Assembly: GCF_003269295.1 (NCBI RefSeq)
Contig: NZ_QLTT01000012.1
Coordinates: 194,811-258,810 of the forward strand
Direction of reading: 5' to 3'
DNA: 64,000 nt
Source of the DNA: Lentzea atacamensis
Lineage (GTDB): Bacteria; Actinomycetota; Actinomycetes; Mycobacteriales; Pseudonocardiaceae
Shown here: positions 1 to 6,522 of the stretch, piece after piece
Layout: each line of letters starts with the position of its first letter
How positions within the stretch are numbered: position 1 is the stretch's first letter
The notes under the pieces: generated by a model
What the model was told of the DNA's origin: nothing
Seen by the model: the letters and a program-made list of their open reading frames with translations, nothing else
The model's database searches: none
Translations under genes and position numbers: made by a program

Positions 1-922
1 CCAACGCGCCCAGCGCTTCCAGGCGTGCGGGGACTTCGGCCGGCGAGTTGGCGTGCAGGGTTCCGGCGCCTCCTTCGTGGCCGGTGTTCAACGACGTGAG
101 CAGCTCACGAGCCTCCGCACCCCGCACTTCACCCACGACGATCCGATCAGGCCGCATGCGCAACGCCTCCCGCACCAGCGACCGCACGGTGATCTCACCG
201 GCACCTTCGACGTTCGGCGGGCGCGCCACCAGCCGCACGAACTGCGGGTGGTCGGGATGCAGTTCGCCCGCGTCCTCCACGCACACGATGCGTTCGCCCG
301 GCGGAACACAACCGAGCAACGCCGACAGCAAGGAGGTCTTGCCAGACCCCGTGCCACCGACCACCAGGAACGCCCTGCGGCTGCGGACGATCGCGCGGAG
401 CACCTCGGCGATCTCGACGTCGAACGTACCGAGCTCCCGCAGCGCGTCGAGGTCGTGCGTCGCCGGCCGGAGCACGCGGAGGGACAGGCACGTCCGGTCC
501 GCGATGGGCGGGAGCACCGCGTGCAGCCGCACCCCGCTGCCCGGCAACCAGCCGTCGACGCACGGCGAGGCGTCGTCGAGGCGCCGGCCCGTGGCCACCG
601 CCAGGCGTTGGGCGAGGCGGCGGACGGCGGCCTCGTCCGGAAACGTGACCGTGGTGCGGCGCAGGCCCGCGGTGCCGTCGACCCACACCTGGTCCGGCGC
701 GGTGACCAGGACGTCGGTGGTGCCGGGGTCGGCGAGCAGCGGGTCGAGCGGACCGGTGCCGCTGAACTCCTGGCGGAGGACTTGGAGGGCTTCCAAGACG
801 TCGGCGTCGGCCAGCACCCCGCCCGCTTCGGAGCGGACCGCGTGGGCGACAACCGCGGCGGTCATCTCCATGTCCGCGCCTGCCAGGCGATGGCGGACCC
901 GGTCGATCAGGGTGGTGGTCAT
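1..922 (-). CDS. tadA: TadA/CpaF-type type II/IV secretion ATPase (3' end cut off)
   Basis: Cytoplasmic hexameric ATPase that drives assembly of Tad/Flp pili. The visible 307 codons start at MTTTLIDRVRHRLAG and run off the left edge. Walker A is GGTGSGKTS at about residue 190. The Walker B region (RPDRIVVGEVRGAEA) and the later TGHEGGAGTLHAN box are typical of CpaF. The ATG at 922 overlaps the stop of the upstream tiny ORF (ATGA), with GGAGG a few bases upstream. It lies downstream of the ssd-like gene, as in other actinobacterial Tad loci. The family call is firm; the C-terminus is not in the window. Confidence 0.93.
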   Translation of the reverse strand, partial: MTTTLIDRVRHRLAGADMEMTAAVVAHAVRSEAGGVLADADVLEALQVLRQEFSGTGPLDPLLADPGTTDVLVTAPDQVWVDGTAGLRRTTVTFPDEAAVRRLAQRLAVATGRRLDDASPCVDGWLPGSGVRLHAVLPPIADRTCLSLRVLRPATHDLDALRELGTFDVEIAEVLRAIVRSRRAFLVVGGTGSGKTSLLSALLGCVPPGERIVCVEDAGELHPDHPQFVRLVARPPNVEGAGEITVRSLVREALRMRPDRIVVGEVRGAEARELLTSLNTGHEGGAGTLHANSPAEVPARLEALGAL

Positions 923-1020
923 GTGGCGGCCTCCGGGCGCTGGGCGTGGCGGCCGTGGGTGATCTGGCGGCCGGTCAGGCGGAGCCAGGTTTCGTGGCAC
1001 CAGATGAGGAAGCGGTTCAT
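919..1020 (-). CDS. Tiny ORF 7 of the ssd-tadA chain (33 aa, Trp-rich)
   Basis: Encodes MNRFLIWCHETWLRLTGRQ followed by a polar tail. Its ATG overlaps the stop of tiny ORF 6 and its TGA overlaps the tadA ATG, both as ATGA. An AAGGAG ribosome site lies 8 bases upstream. The N-terminus is amphipathic and rich in Trp and Arg. No known family is recognised. It may be a translated coupling leader for tadA or a small membrane-associated peptide. Confidence 0.55.
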   Translation of the reverse strand: MNRFLIWCHETWLRLTGRQITHGRHAQRPEAAT

Positions 1021-1115
1021 TCCGGTGGCTCCTTGAACACGAAGGGAGGAGGGAAAGGGCGGCCGTAGACGAAGAGGTTGCGCAACATCCGCAACCAGAT
1101 GCGGATGCGGATCAC
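1017..1115 (-). CDS. Tiny ORF 6 of the ssd-tadA chain (32 aa)
   Basis: A GTG start preceded by AGGAGG at 10 bases gives VIRIRIWLRMLRNLFVYGR and a Pro-rich tail. The GTG overlaps the previous stop as GTGA, and the stop overlaps the next ATG. Its beginning resembles the repeat-encoded starts upstream (VIRLRRSR), so it looks like the last, diverged copy of the repeat start region. Function unknown. Confidence 0.5.
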   Translation of the reverse strand: MIRIRIWLRMLRNLFVYGRPFPPPFVFKEPPE

Positions 1116-1324
1116 GGGTGCGGCCCCTCCTGCACGAGGCGGGTTTCGGCGTGGCGCGCGAGAGAGCGGCGGGGGTGGAAGCTGCTCGAGGCCGCGGTTC
1201 CTTCCGCGACGGGAGCACTTTCAGCCTGGGGAGGCCGGGAGCGGCGTAGACAGTTCACGGGTGGGGCTCCTCTCGCGCGACACGCTTCGGCCTGATGAGG
1301 CCGGGAGCGGCGTAGGCGGATCAC
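1112..1324 (-). CDS. Tiny ORF 5 of the ssd-tadA chain (70 aa, two fused repeat units)
   Basis: Begins VIRLRRSRPHQAEA. At codon 23 it contains a second repeat start (GTG at 1258, VNCLRRSRPPQAESA) in the same frame, so two units are fused because the first is shortened by about 75 bp. Both starts have a GAGGAGC site upstream. The start and stop are GTGA overlaps with the neighbouring ORFs. The composition is Arg/Pro/Ala-rich with relaxed codon bias; no fold is recognised. Confidence 0.45.
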   Translation of the reverse strand: MIRLRRSRPHQAEACRARGAPPVNCLRRSRPPQAESAPVAEGTAASSSFHPRRSLARHAETRLVQEGPHP

Positions 1325-1467
1325 AGCTGCGGCTCCTCTTGCGCGAGGCAGGTTTCGGCGTGGTGAGGGTGAAAGCGGCGCAAGCGGACGCTGCTCGCTG
1401 CTGCGGTTCCTTCCGTGACAGGAGCGTTTGCGGCTTGGCAAGGCCGGGAGCGGCGCAGGCAGCTCAC
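1321..1467 (-). CDS. Tiny ORF 4 of the ssd-tadA chain (48 aa)
   Basis: Begins VSCLRRSRPCQAANA and ends EEPQL. The C-terminal Glu-Glu-Pro codons are also the GAGGAGC ribosome site of the next ORF. Both ends are GTGA overlaps. It is a full copy of the ~141-bp repeat read in this frame. No homology is recognised. Confidence 0.45.
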   Translation of the reverse strand: MSCLRRSRPCQAANAPVTEGTAAASSVRLRRFHPHHAETCLAQEEPQL

Positions 1468-1541
1468 GGGTGCGGCTCCTCTCGCGCACGGCGGGCTTCG
1501 GAGTGGCGCGGGCGAAAGCGGCGCGGGGGGGAGCCGCTCAT
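1464..1541 (-). CDS. Tiny ORF 3 of the ssd-tadA chain (25 aa)
   Basis: ATG start overlapping the stop of tiny ORF 2 (ATGA), encoding MSGSPPRRFRPRHSEARRAR and ending EEPHP. An AAGGAAC site lies upstream. This start sits in the middle of a repeat unit, where the other copies have no ATG, so it arose by point changes within the repeat. Function unknown; it may matter only as a link in translational coupling. Confidence 0.4.
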   Translation of the reverse strand: MSGSPPRRFRPRHSEARRAREEPHP

Positions 1542-1750
1542 GGCCACGGTTCCTTCCGCGCGGGGAACGCTTTCGGTCTGGGGAGGCCGGGAGCGGCGGA
1601 GGCGGATCTGGTGCGGCAGATCGAACACGAGACAGGCTTCAGCGTGGTGAGGGCGAAACCAGCGGGGCGGAAGCCGCTCGTGGCCGCAGTTCCTCCCGCG
1701 CGAGGAGCGCTCTCGGCCTGGCGACGTCGGGAGCGGCGCAGGCAGTTCAC
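1538..1750 (-). CDS. Tiny ORF 2 of the ssd-tadA chain (70 aa)
   Basis: GTG start overlapping the previous stop, encoding VNCLRRSRRRQAESAPRAG and ending KEPWP. It crosses a repeat junction near 1605-1615 where the usual GTG has been lost, so translation continues into the next unit. An AAGGAGC site lies upstream. Arg-rich, no recognised domain. Confidence 0.45.
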   Translation of the reverse strand: MNCLRRSRRRQAESAPRAGGTAATSGFRPAGFALTTLKPVSCSICRTRSASAAPGLPRPKAFPARKEPWP

Positions 1751-1962
1751 GGGCACAGCTCCTTCCGCGCGAACGGGATCTCGGAGCGACGACCATGAGA
1801 TGCGGTGTCCTCGCCCGGAGGAGATCCGGCTTGGCTGCACCTGCCACAGGTGGCCAGATCGGGCGCCTCCCCCGCCTCCTCGTCGCATGCCCGGCCTCCG
1901 GAGCGAGCACGGCGAACCTGACGGAGGATCACGGTGAGCCGCAGGCAGTCTGAACAGCTCAT
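1747..1962 (-). CDS. Tiny ORF 1 of the ssd-tadA chain (71 aa, Cys-rich)
   Basis: ATG overlaps the ssd stop codon (ATGA) and its TGA overlaps the next GTG. The protein begins MSCSDCLRLTVILRQVRRAR and contains CxxC pairs (CSDC near the start, CGRC in the middle). It ends KELCP, the codons of which form the ribosome site of the next ORF. This first member is the least similar to the tandem repeat. No known family is recognised. Confidence 0.5.
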   Translation of the reverse strand: MSCSDCLRLTVILRQVRRARSGGRACDEEAGEAPDLATCGRCSQAGSPPGEDTASHGRRSEIPFARKELCP

Positions 1963-2993
1963 GGGCGCAGCTCCTTCAGCACCAGGCGGGCCGCGGTGGC
2001 CAGCGGGCCCTTGGCGTTGCGCGGGAAGTGGCCGCGTTCCAGCGTTTCGGCGAGGCCCGGCTCTGGGCGCATCTGGGTCAGCAGGGGGACGCCGATCACC
2101 TCGGCCATCTCGGCGGCTTGGAGGTTGCCGGGGGACGGGCCGCGCACCACCAGGCGGATGTTGCGGCCCTGGGTCAGGAGGTGGGAGGCCACGCGGGTCG
2201 CTGCCGCGGTCGCACGCACCTCGGCCGGCACGACCAGGACCGTCAGGTCCGTGCGGTCCAGGGCGGCGGAGGCGGCGGCGGTGGGGTGGCGCGGGAGGTC
2301 GCACACGACGGTGCAGCCGGTGCGGCGGCCCGCGTCGAGCACTGCGGCCACGGCTGCCGGTTCGGGGTCCGGCCCCGTGCGGTCGCACGAGAGGACGCTG
2401 AGGCTGCCGGACGCTGGCAGGGCCGCGCGGAGGGCGGACATCGGGACCCGGCCGCCGCTGCAGTGCACGCCCGGCCAGCGGGCGCCCTCGTCGGACTCGG
2501 TGCCCAGGGCCAGGTCTATGCCGCCGCCCAGCGGGTCGCAGTCGACGAGCATCGCCTCGCCGCCGGTCGCCACGGCCTCGCGGCCGCAGGCGATGGCCAG
2601 GATCGAGGCGCCCGATCCGCCGCGGCCGCCGACGAAGGACACCACCCGGCCGCGGTCGGACGGCGGGCCTTCGCCCACGTCGGTGAGAGCGCTCACCAGG
2701 GTGCCGCCGTCGGCGGGGAGTTCCAGGACGGCGTCGGCTCCCAGTGCCACGGCGGGTGCCCAGGGCGGGTCGCCTCCGTGGACCACCAGCACGCCTGAGC
2801 GGCGCGGGAAGTTCGCGTCCAGGCAGGCGGAGACCGCGGCCGGGTCCAGCAGGACCAGGGGCGCGCTGTGCCATTGCGAGCGCAGGGAGGTCACGTCGGG
2901 TGCGCAGGAGAGCGGGCAGTCGGCGGCCGCGGCCATGCGGAGGACTTCGTCGAGAAGGTCCTGGTCCGAGAGCAGGGCGGTGGGGTGGGTCAT
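1959..2993 (-). CDS. ssd: Ssd/CpaE-like MinD-family ATPase of the Tad locus
   Basis: A 344-aa protein from ATG 2993. An N-terminal receiver-like region (residues ~1-115) is followed by a MinD/ParA-type domain with a deviant P-loop VVSFVGGRGGSGAS and the switch-like VDCDPLGGGIDLALG. CpaE/TadZ proteins place Tad pilus machinery, and the M. tuberculosis homologue Ssd (Rv3660c) is described as a septum-site regulator. The next genes downstream are the tiny-ORF chain and tadA. It is divergent from the HAD gene at 3442, as are Rv3660c and Rv3661. The start was chosen because similarity begins there; the ribosome site is weak. Confidence 0.88.
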   Translation of the reverse strand: MTHPTALLSDQDLLDEVLRMAAAADCPLSCAPDVTSLRSQWHSAPLVLLDPAAVSACLDANFPRRSGVLVVHGGDPPWAPAVALGADAVLELPADGGTLVSALTDVGEGPPSDRGRVVSFVGGRGGSGASILAIACGREAVATGGEAMLVDCDPLGGGIDLALGTESDEGARWPGVHCSGGRVPMSALRAALPASGSLSVLSCDRTGPDPEPAAVAAVLDAGRRTGCTVVCDLPRHPTAAASAALDRTDLTVLVVPAEVRATAAATRVASHLLTQGRNIRLVVRGPSPGNLQAAEMAEVIGVPLLTQMRPEPGLAETLERGHFPRNAKGPLATAARLVLKELRP

Positions 2994-3206
2994 GTGGTCC
3001 ACCGTGGTTGGTCGTGATGAACGACACAACGGGTGAAGATCCAGATGTGGACAAAACGCCGGGTGTGGACAAGTCGCGATCTTGGACGGCCTGGGACGCC
3101 GGAAGTGTCGGTGCCTTGTGCGACGCTGAGGGGTTGGGCGTCGAAACCCTCGGGAAGGGCGGCAGAGGTCCAGTCGCGGCCACCGGGAAACGGGCCGTGG
3201 ATATGG

Positions 3207-3242
3207 GACGACCCCCGCCAGGGGGGAGGGACGGGGGTCGTC
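3207..3242. promoter_or_regulatory. Long inverted repeat in the ssd/HAD divergent intergenic region
   Basis: GACGACCCCCG at 3207-3217 pairs perfectly with CGGGGGTCGTC at 3232-3242 around a 14-base loop. No T-run follows on either strand, so a simple terminator is unlikely between two divergent genes. It may be a protein site or a leader hairpin. The rest of the 448-bp gap (2994-3441) shows no gene. Confidence 0.5.
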
Positions 3243-3441
3243 AATGGTTCAGTCCCGGGGGGTCGGACTGAACCCGTCCGTCGAACCGGACTCTCCTACT
3301 GTATCCCCATGCGCCAGTGCTGCGCGCAACTTCGGCAACAGCTGCATGCCAAGTTTCGGTAACCGTGTCCCACAACGGTTTCGTACACGACCGAAATGCC
3401 GCCCGAACGGCCTACTGACGAGTACACCTAAGCTGAGGTAC

Positions 3442-4236
3442 ATGACTCGGATCGCCGCCTTCTTCGACCTCGACAAGACCGTGATCGCGAAGTCGAGCAC
3501 GCTGGCGTTCAGCCGTCCCTTCTTCCAGGAGGGGTTGATCAACCGCCGCGCGGTGCTGAAGAGCGCATATGCACAGTTCGTGTTCATGCTCGCCGGCGCG
3601 GACGCGGATCAGATGGACCGCATGCGCGCGCACATCACGGCATTGGCCGCGGGGTGGGACGTCGAGCAGATCCGCAGCATCGTCAGCGAGACGTTGCACG
3701 ACATCGTCGACCCGCTGGTTTACAAAGAAGCGACGCGGTTGATCGCTGACCACAAAGCGGAGGGTCACGACGTCGTCATCGTGAGTGCATCCGGCGAAGA
3801 ACTGGTCGCGCCCATTGCACAGATGATCGGCGCGGACTACAGCGTCGGAACCAAGATGGTGGTGCTGGACGGCCGCTACACCGGCGACGTCGACTTCTAC
3901 TGCGCGGCCGACAACAAGGCCATCGCCATCAAGCAGCTCGCGGTCGAGCACGGCTACGACCTCTCCAAGAGCTACGCCTACTCGGACTCGGTCACCGACC
4001 TGCCCATGCTCGAGGTCGTCGGCCACCCCACGGTCGTGAACCCGGACCGGGGCCTGCGCCGCACCGCCGCGCAGAAGGACTGGCCGGTGCTGCAGTTCTC
4101 GGACCCGGTGAGCCTGCGTTCCCGCATCCCGACCCCCTCGGGCAAGGCCGTCGCGGTCACGGCCATCAGCCTCGGCGCGGTCGCCGCGGCCGGTGCCGCC
4201 TGGTACGGCCTGCGACGCAAGCGCAGCCGGGACTGA
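3442..4236 (+). CDS. HAD-IB phosphatase (SerB-like, Rv3661 position) with C-terminal membrane helix
   Basis: 264 aa from ATG 3442. HAD motif I is FFDLDKTV near residue 8. Motif II is VSASGEE at ~113 and motif III/IV is YAYSDSVTDLPML at ~175. The HAD-IB family includes phosphoserine phosphatase and related small-molecule phosphatases; the substrate here is unknown. The C-terminal ~30 residues form one membrane helix followed by RRKRSRD, so the catalytic domain is probably tethered facing the cytoplasm. It is divergent from ssd and followed by an RNA candidate, exactly as Rv3661 is in mycobacteria. Confidence 0.88.
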   Translation: MTRIAAFFDLDKTVIAKSSTLAFSRPFFQEGLINRRAVLKSAYAQFVFMLAGADADQMDRMRAHITALAAGWDVEQIRSIVSETLHDIVDPLVYKEATRLIADHKAEGHDVVIVSASGEELVAPIAQMIGADYSVGTKMVVLDGRYTGDVDFYCAADNKAIAIKQLAVEHGYDLSKSYAYSDSVTDLPMLEVVGHPTVVNPDRGLRRTAAQKDWPVLQFSDPVSLRSRIPTPSGKAVAVTAISLGAVAAAGAAWYGLRRKRSRD

Positions 4237-4436
4237 CGTCAAGCATCAAAGGCCAAGAGGAAGCCTTCGTGACCGGTACCGGCGAGTAGCGGCAACGCCG
4301 TGCACACGTGGTGTCCGCGTGAGTGCACGCCGCCGCCCTGTCAGCGGTACCCGAACATGGACAAAACCTCACAAACGCTGAAACCGCAGTGCTTTCACTA
4401 CTGAACGTGGCTTGAACGGTGCACCCTTCCGAGCCC

Positions 4437-4465
4437 TTGCTGTGACCGCCCACACGCACTTAAAT
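4437..4465 (+). promoter_or_regulatory. Promoter of the Ms1-like RNA candidate
   Basis: TTGCTG (4437-4442), a 17-base spacer, then TTAAAT (4460-4465). Transcription would start about 4472. There is no coding gene directly downstream, which supports an RNA gene. Confidence 0.45.
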
Positions 4466-4471
4466 GGGTGG

Positions 4472-4710
4472 TGCGGACCTCGGGTCGGCCAGGGACCTGG
4501 CGAAGAGAAGCCGGACTCCACCCCGACAGGGCTCCGTGCGCGGACTTCGAGTACCCACGCGCAGCACGCCGCGGGAGGCTTGTCGTCTAGGGCCTGCGTA
4601 CCGGGACGCCGGACGCCGAGGCCAGGGTTGTACGACACGAGTTGCACGCTTGGTAACTCGCAAGCCCGCGCTGTCGACGGGGCACCCTTTCGAGGGTGCC
4701 CCGTCTGCTT
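4472..4710 (+). ncRNA. Candidate Ms1/MTS2823-like small RNA
   Basis: A ~240-base gene-free stretch between a sigma-70-like promoter and a strong hairpin. It has many self-complementary segments, for example CCTCGG near the 5' end with CCGAGG near 4616. In M. tuberculosis the abundant 6S-like RNA MTS2823 (Ms1), which binds core RNA polymerase, lies immediately downstream of Rv3661, the same position as here. The call rests on position, promoter and terminator, not on sequence identity, which could not be tested. ORFs across it have no coding character. Confidence 0.5.
4676..4705 (+). terminator. Hairpin terminator with UUCG loop
   Basis: GACGGGGCACCCT (4676-4688) and AGGGTGCCCCGTC (4693-4705) pair perfectly over 13 bases around a TTCG loop. 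The T-run is short (CTGCTTGTG), as is usual in high-GC actinobacteria. It ends the RNA candidate and separates it from nagZ. Confidence 0.75.
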
Positions 4711-4752
4711 GTGCGGTCAAAAAGTGCCGCCGAACGGCAGAATGTCCGCCCG

Positions 4753-4781
4753 TTGACCCATCACGCAGTCGTGAGTAACTT
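4753..4781 (+). promoter_or_regulatory. Promoter of nagZ-namZ-amiE
   Basis: TTGACC (4753-4758), 17-base spacer, TAACTT (4776-4781). It leaves a ~43-base leader before the GTG at 4831. The murR promoter at 11144 has the same TTGACC-N17-TAAnTT layout with AG before the -10, which suggests shared control. Confidence 0.5.
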
Positions 4782-4830
4782 GCGAAATGCGCCAGTTATC
4801 TGTGGGAACATCACCGGGAGGCTCGGACAC

Positions 4831-6522
4831 GTGCGGAAGATTGCCGCGTTGACGCTGGTCACAGCTATGGTCGCCCTCACGCCGGTGGCGAGAGCGGACG
4901 CCTCTGTGACGACGCTGCGCGGGATGTCGCTTGAAGAGAAGGTCGGCCAGCTCTTCGTCACGTACGTCAACGGCCAGGCCGCCGACGTCCCGCACCCCAA
5001 GAACCGGACGGACTTCGGAGTCGACTCGCCCGCGGAGATGGTGCGCAAGTACCAGCCGGGCGGGGTCATCTACTTCAACAACTCGAGCCGCGACAACATC
5101 GACACCCCGAAGCAGATCGCGCAGCTCTCCAACGGCCTGCAGAAGGCCAGCAAGATTCCCCTGCTCATCTCGATCGACCAGGAGATGGGCCAGGTCACCC
5201 GCATCGGCCCGCCTGCCACGCAGCTGCCGGGCAACATGGCCCTCGGCGCCGGCCGCAGCACGCAGGACGCGGAAGAGGCCGCCCGCATCACCGCCCAGGA
5301 GCTCCGGGCGATGGGCATCAACCAGAACTTCGCGCCGGACGCGGACGTCAACTCCAACCCGGCGAACCCGATCATCGGCGTGCGCAGCTTCTCCAGCGAC
5401 CCGAAGCTCGCGGCCGACATGACGAAGGCCCAGGTCACCGGCTACGAGGGCCGCCACTGGTTCGACCCGGACTCGGTCACCTCGACGGCCAAGCACTTCC
5501 CCGGCCACGGCGACACGTCCGAGGACAGCCACACCAGCCTGCCGGTCTCGAACCGCAGTCTCGACCAGTGGCGCCAGATCGACTCGCCGCCGTTCCAGGC
5601 CGCCATCGCAGGCAAGATCGACTCGATCATGACCGCGCACATCCAGGTCCCGCAGATCGACCCGTCCGGCAACCCGGCCACGCTCTCACCGAAGATCATC
5701 ACCGGTCTGCTGCGCGAGGAGCTGAAGTACGACGGCGTGGTCGTCACCGACTCGCTGGAGATGGCGGGCGTCCGCAAGCTCCACTCCGACGCCGAGATCC
5801 CGGTGCTGGCCATCAAGGCGGGCGTCGACCAGCTCCTGATGCCGCCGAACCTGGGTCTGGCCGTCGAAAGCGTCCTCAAGGCCGTCCGCAGCGGCGAGAT
5901 CTCCGAGCAGCGCATCGACCAGAGCGTCCTGCGCATCCTCAAGATGAAGCTCCTGCGCGGCGTCATGCTGAACGCCGAGGTCGACGTGAACAAGGTCGAC
6001 CAGATCGTCGGTTCCAACACCCAGGCCGCCCAGCGCATCGCCGACCGCACCATCACCGCCGTCCGCAACGACGGCCAGGCGATCCCGCTCAACGCCACCG
6101 CTCCCCTGGTCGTCGGCACCAGCGACGCCCCGGCCACCGCACTCGCGACCAGGCTCAAGGCCACGAAGGTCGTCACGGCGACGAGTCCCACGCCGGGGCA
6201 GACCCAGCAGGCGCTGGTAGCGGCGGCCAACGCGGACAAGATCGTCGTGCTGACCAACGGCCTGAGCACCAGGCCCACCCAGCTCGACCTGCTCAACCAG
6301 CTGGTCGCCACGGGCAAGCCGGTCATCGCGGTCGCCACCGGCGTCCCCTACGACGTCGCGCACAGCAACGCCAAGACGTGGCTCGCCACCTACTCGACCA
6401 CGACGGTCTCCATGGAGGCGCTGGCCAAGACCCTGCTCGGCGAGACCAAGCCGCAGGGCAAACTGCCGGTCGACGTGCCGGGCCCGACGCCCTACCCGTT
6501 CGGCCACGGGGTGACCTGGTGA
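4831..6522 (+). CDS. nagZ: Secreted GH3 beta-N-acetylglucosaminidase (NagZ type)
   Basis: 563 aa; the GTG at 4831 has GGGAGG upstream and starts a signal peptide (RKIAALTLVTAMVALTPVARADA). GH3 features: the KHFPGHGDTSEDSH loop at ~221-234 carries the His-Asp acid/base dyad typical of NagZ, and VVTDSLEMAG at ~305-314 holds the nucleophile Asp. The residues after ~400 form a second domain, as in the exported Bacillus NagZ. It would remove GlcNAc from muropeptides outside the membrane. It is co-translated with namZ (GTGA overlap) and is the first gene of a MurNAc recycling operon. Confidence 0.92.
   Translation: MRKIAALTLVTAMVALTPVARADASVTTLRGMSLEEKVGQLFVTYVNGQAADVPHPKNRTDFGVDSPAEMVRKYQPGGVIYFNNSSRDNIDTPKQIAQLSNGLQKASKIPLLISIDQEMGQVTRIGPPATQLPGNMALGAGRSTQDAEEAARITAQELRAMGINQNFAPDADVNSNPANPIIGVRSFSSDPKLAADMTKAQVTGYEGRHWFDPDSVTSTAKHFPGHGDTSEDSHTSLPVSNRSLDQWRQIDSPPFQAAIAGKIDSIMTAHIQVPQIDPSGNPATLSPKIITGLLREELKYDGVVVTDSLEMAGVRKLHSDAEIPVLAIKAGVDQLLMPPNLGLAVESVLKAVRSGEISEQRIDQSVLRILKMKLLRGVMLNAEVDVNKVDQIVGSNTQAAQRIADRTITAVRNDGQAIPLNATAPLVVGTSDAPATALATRLKATKVVTATSPTPGQTQQALVAAANADKIVVLTNGLSTRPTQLDLLNQLVATGKPVIAVATGVPYDVAHSNAKTWLATYSTTTVSMEALAKTLLGETKPQGKLPVDVPGPTPYPFGHGVTW

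Larger units (their letters stand above)
1122..1757. repeat. Tandem ~141-bp degenerate direct repeats between ssd and tadA
   Basis: Units at about 1122-1264, 1265-1330 (a 66-bp copy lacking the middle), 1331-1473, 1474-1614 and 1615-1757. On the plus strand each carries GGCTCCTC, GGTTTCGG, GGTTCCTTCC and GGCCGGGAGCGGCG in the same order. On the minus strand each unit supplies a purine-rich ribosome site and a GTGA start/stop. Copies differ at many positions, so the expansion is not recent. Unit length is a multiple of three or close to it. Confidence 0.8.

Noticed and set aside
48..1036. Two plus-strand ORFs of over 300 codons opposite tadA
   Set aside because: They are antisense shadows of the tadA frame. 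Composition is Arg/Ser/Pro-rich with no motif, whereas the minus frame gives a clear CpaF ATPase.
1122..1757. Tandem repeats considered as a CRISPR array
   Set aside because: Units are ~141 bp, diverged, without constant short repeats and unique spacers, and no cas genes occur.
4412..4778. Short ORFs on both strands across the RNA candidate
   Set aside because: No similarity, no ribosome site and no codon bias; the hairpin and promoter fit an RNA gene better.
5568..6518. N-terminal 317 codons of a long ORF leading into namZ
   Set aside because: They lie wholly within nagZ in another frame and read as Arg/Gly/Asp-rich noise; the Tat signal at 6519 marks the true start.
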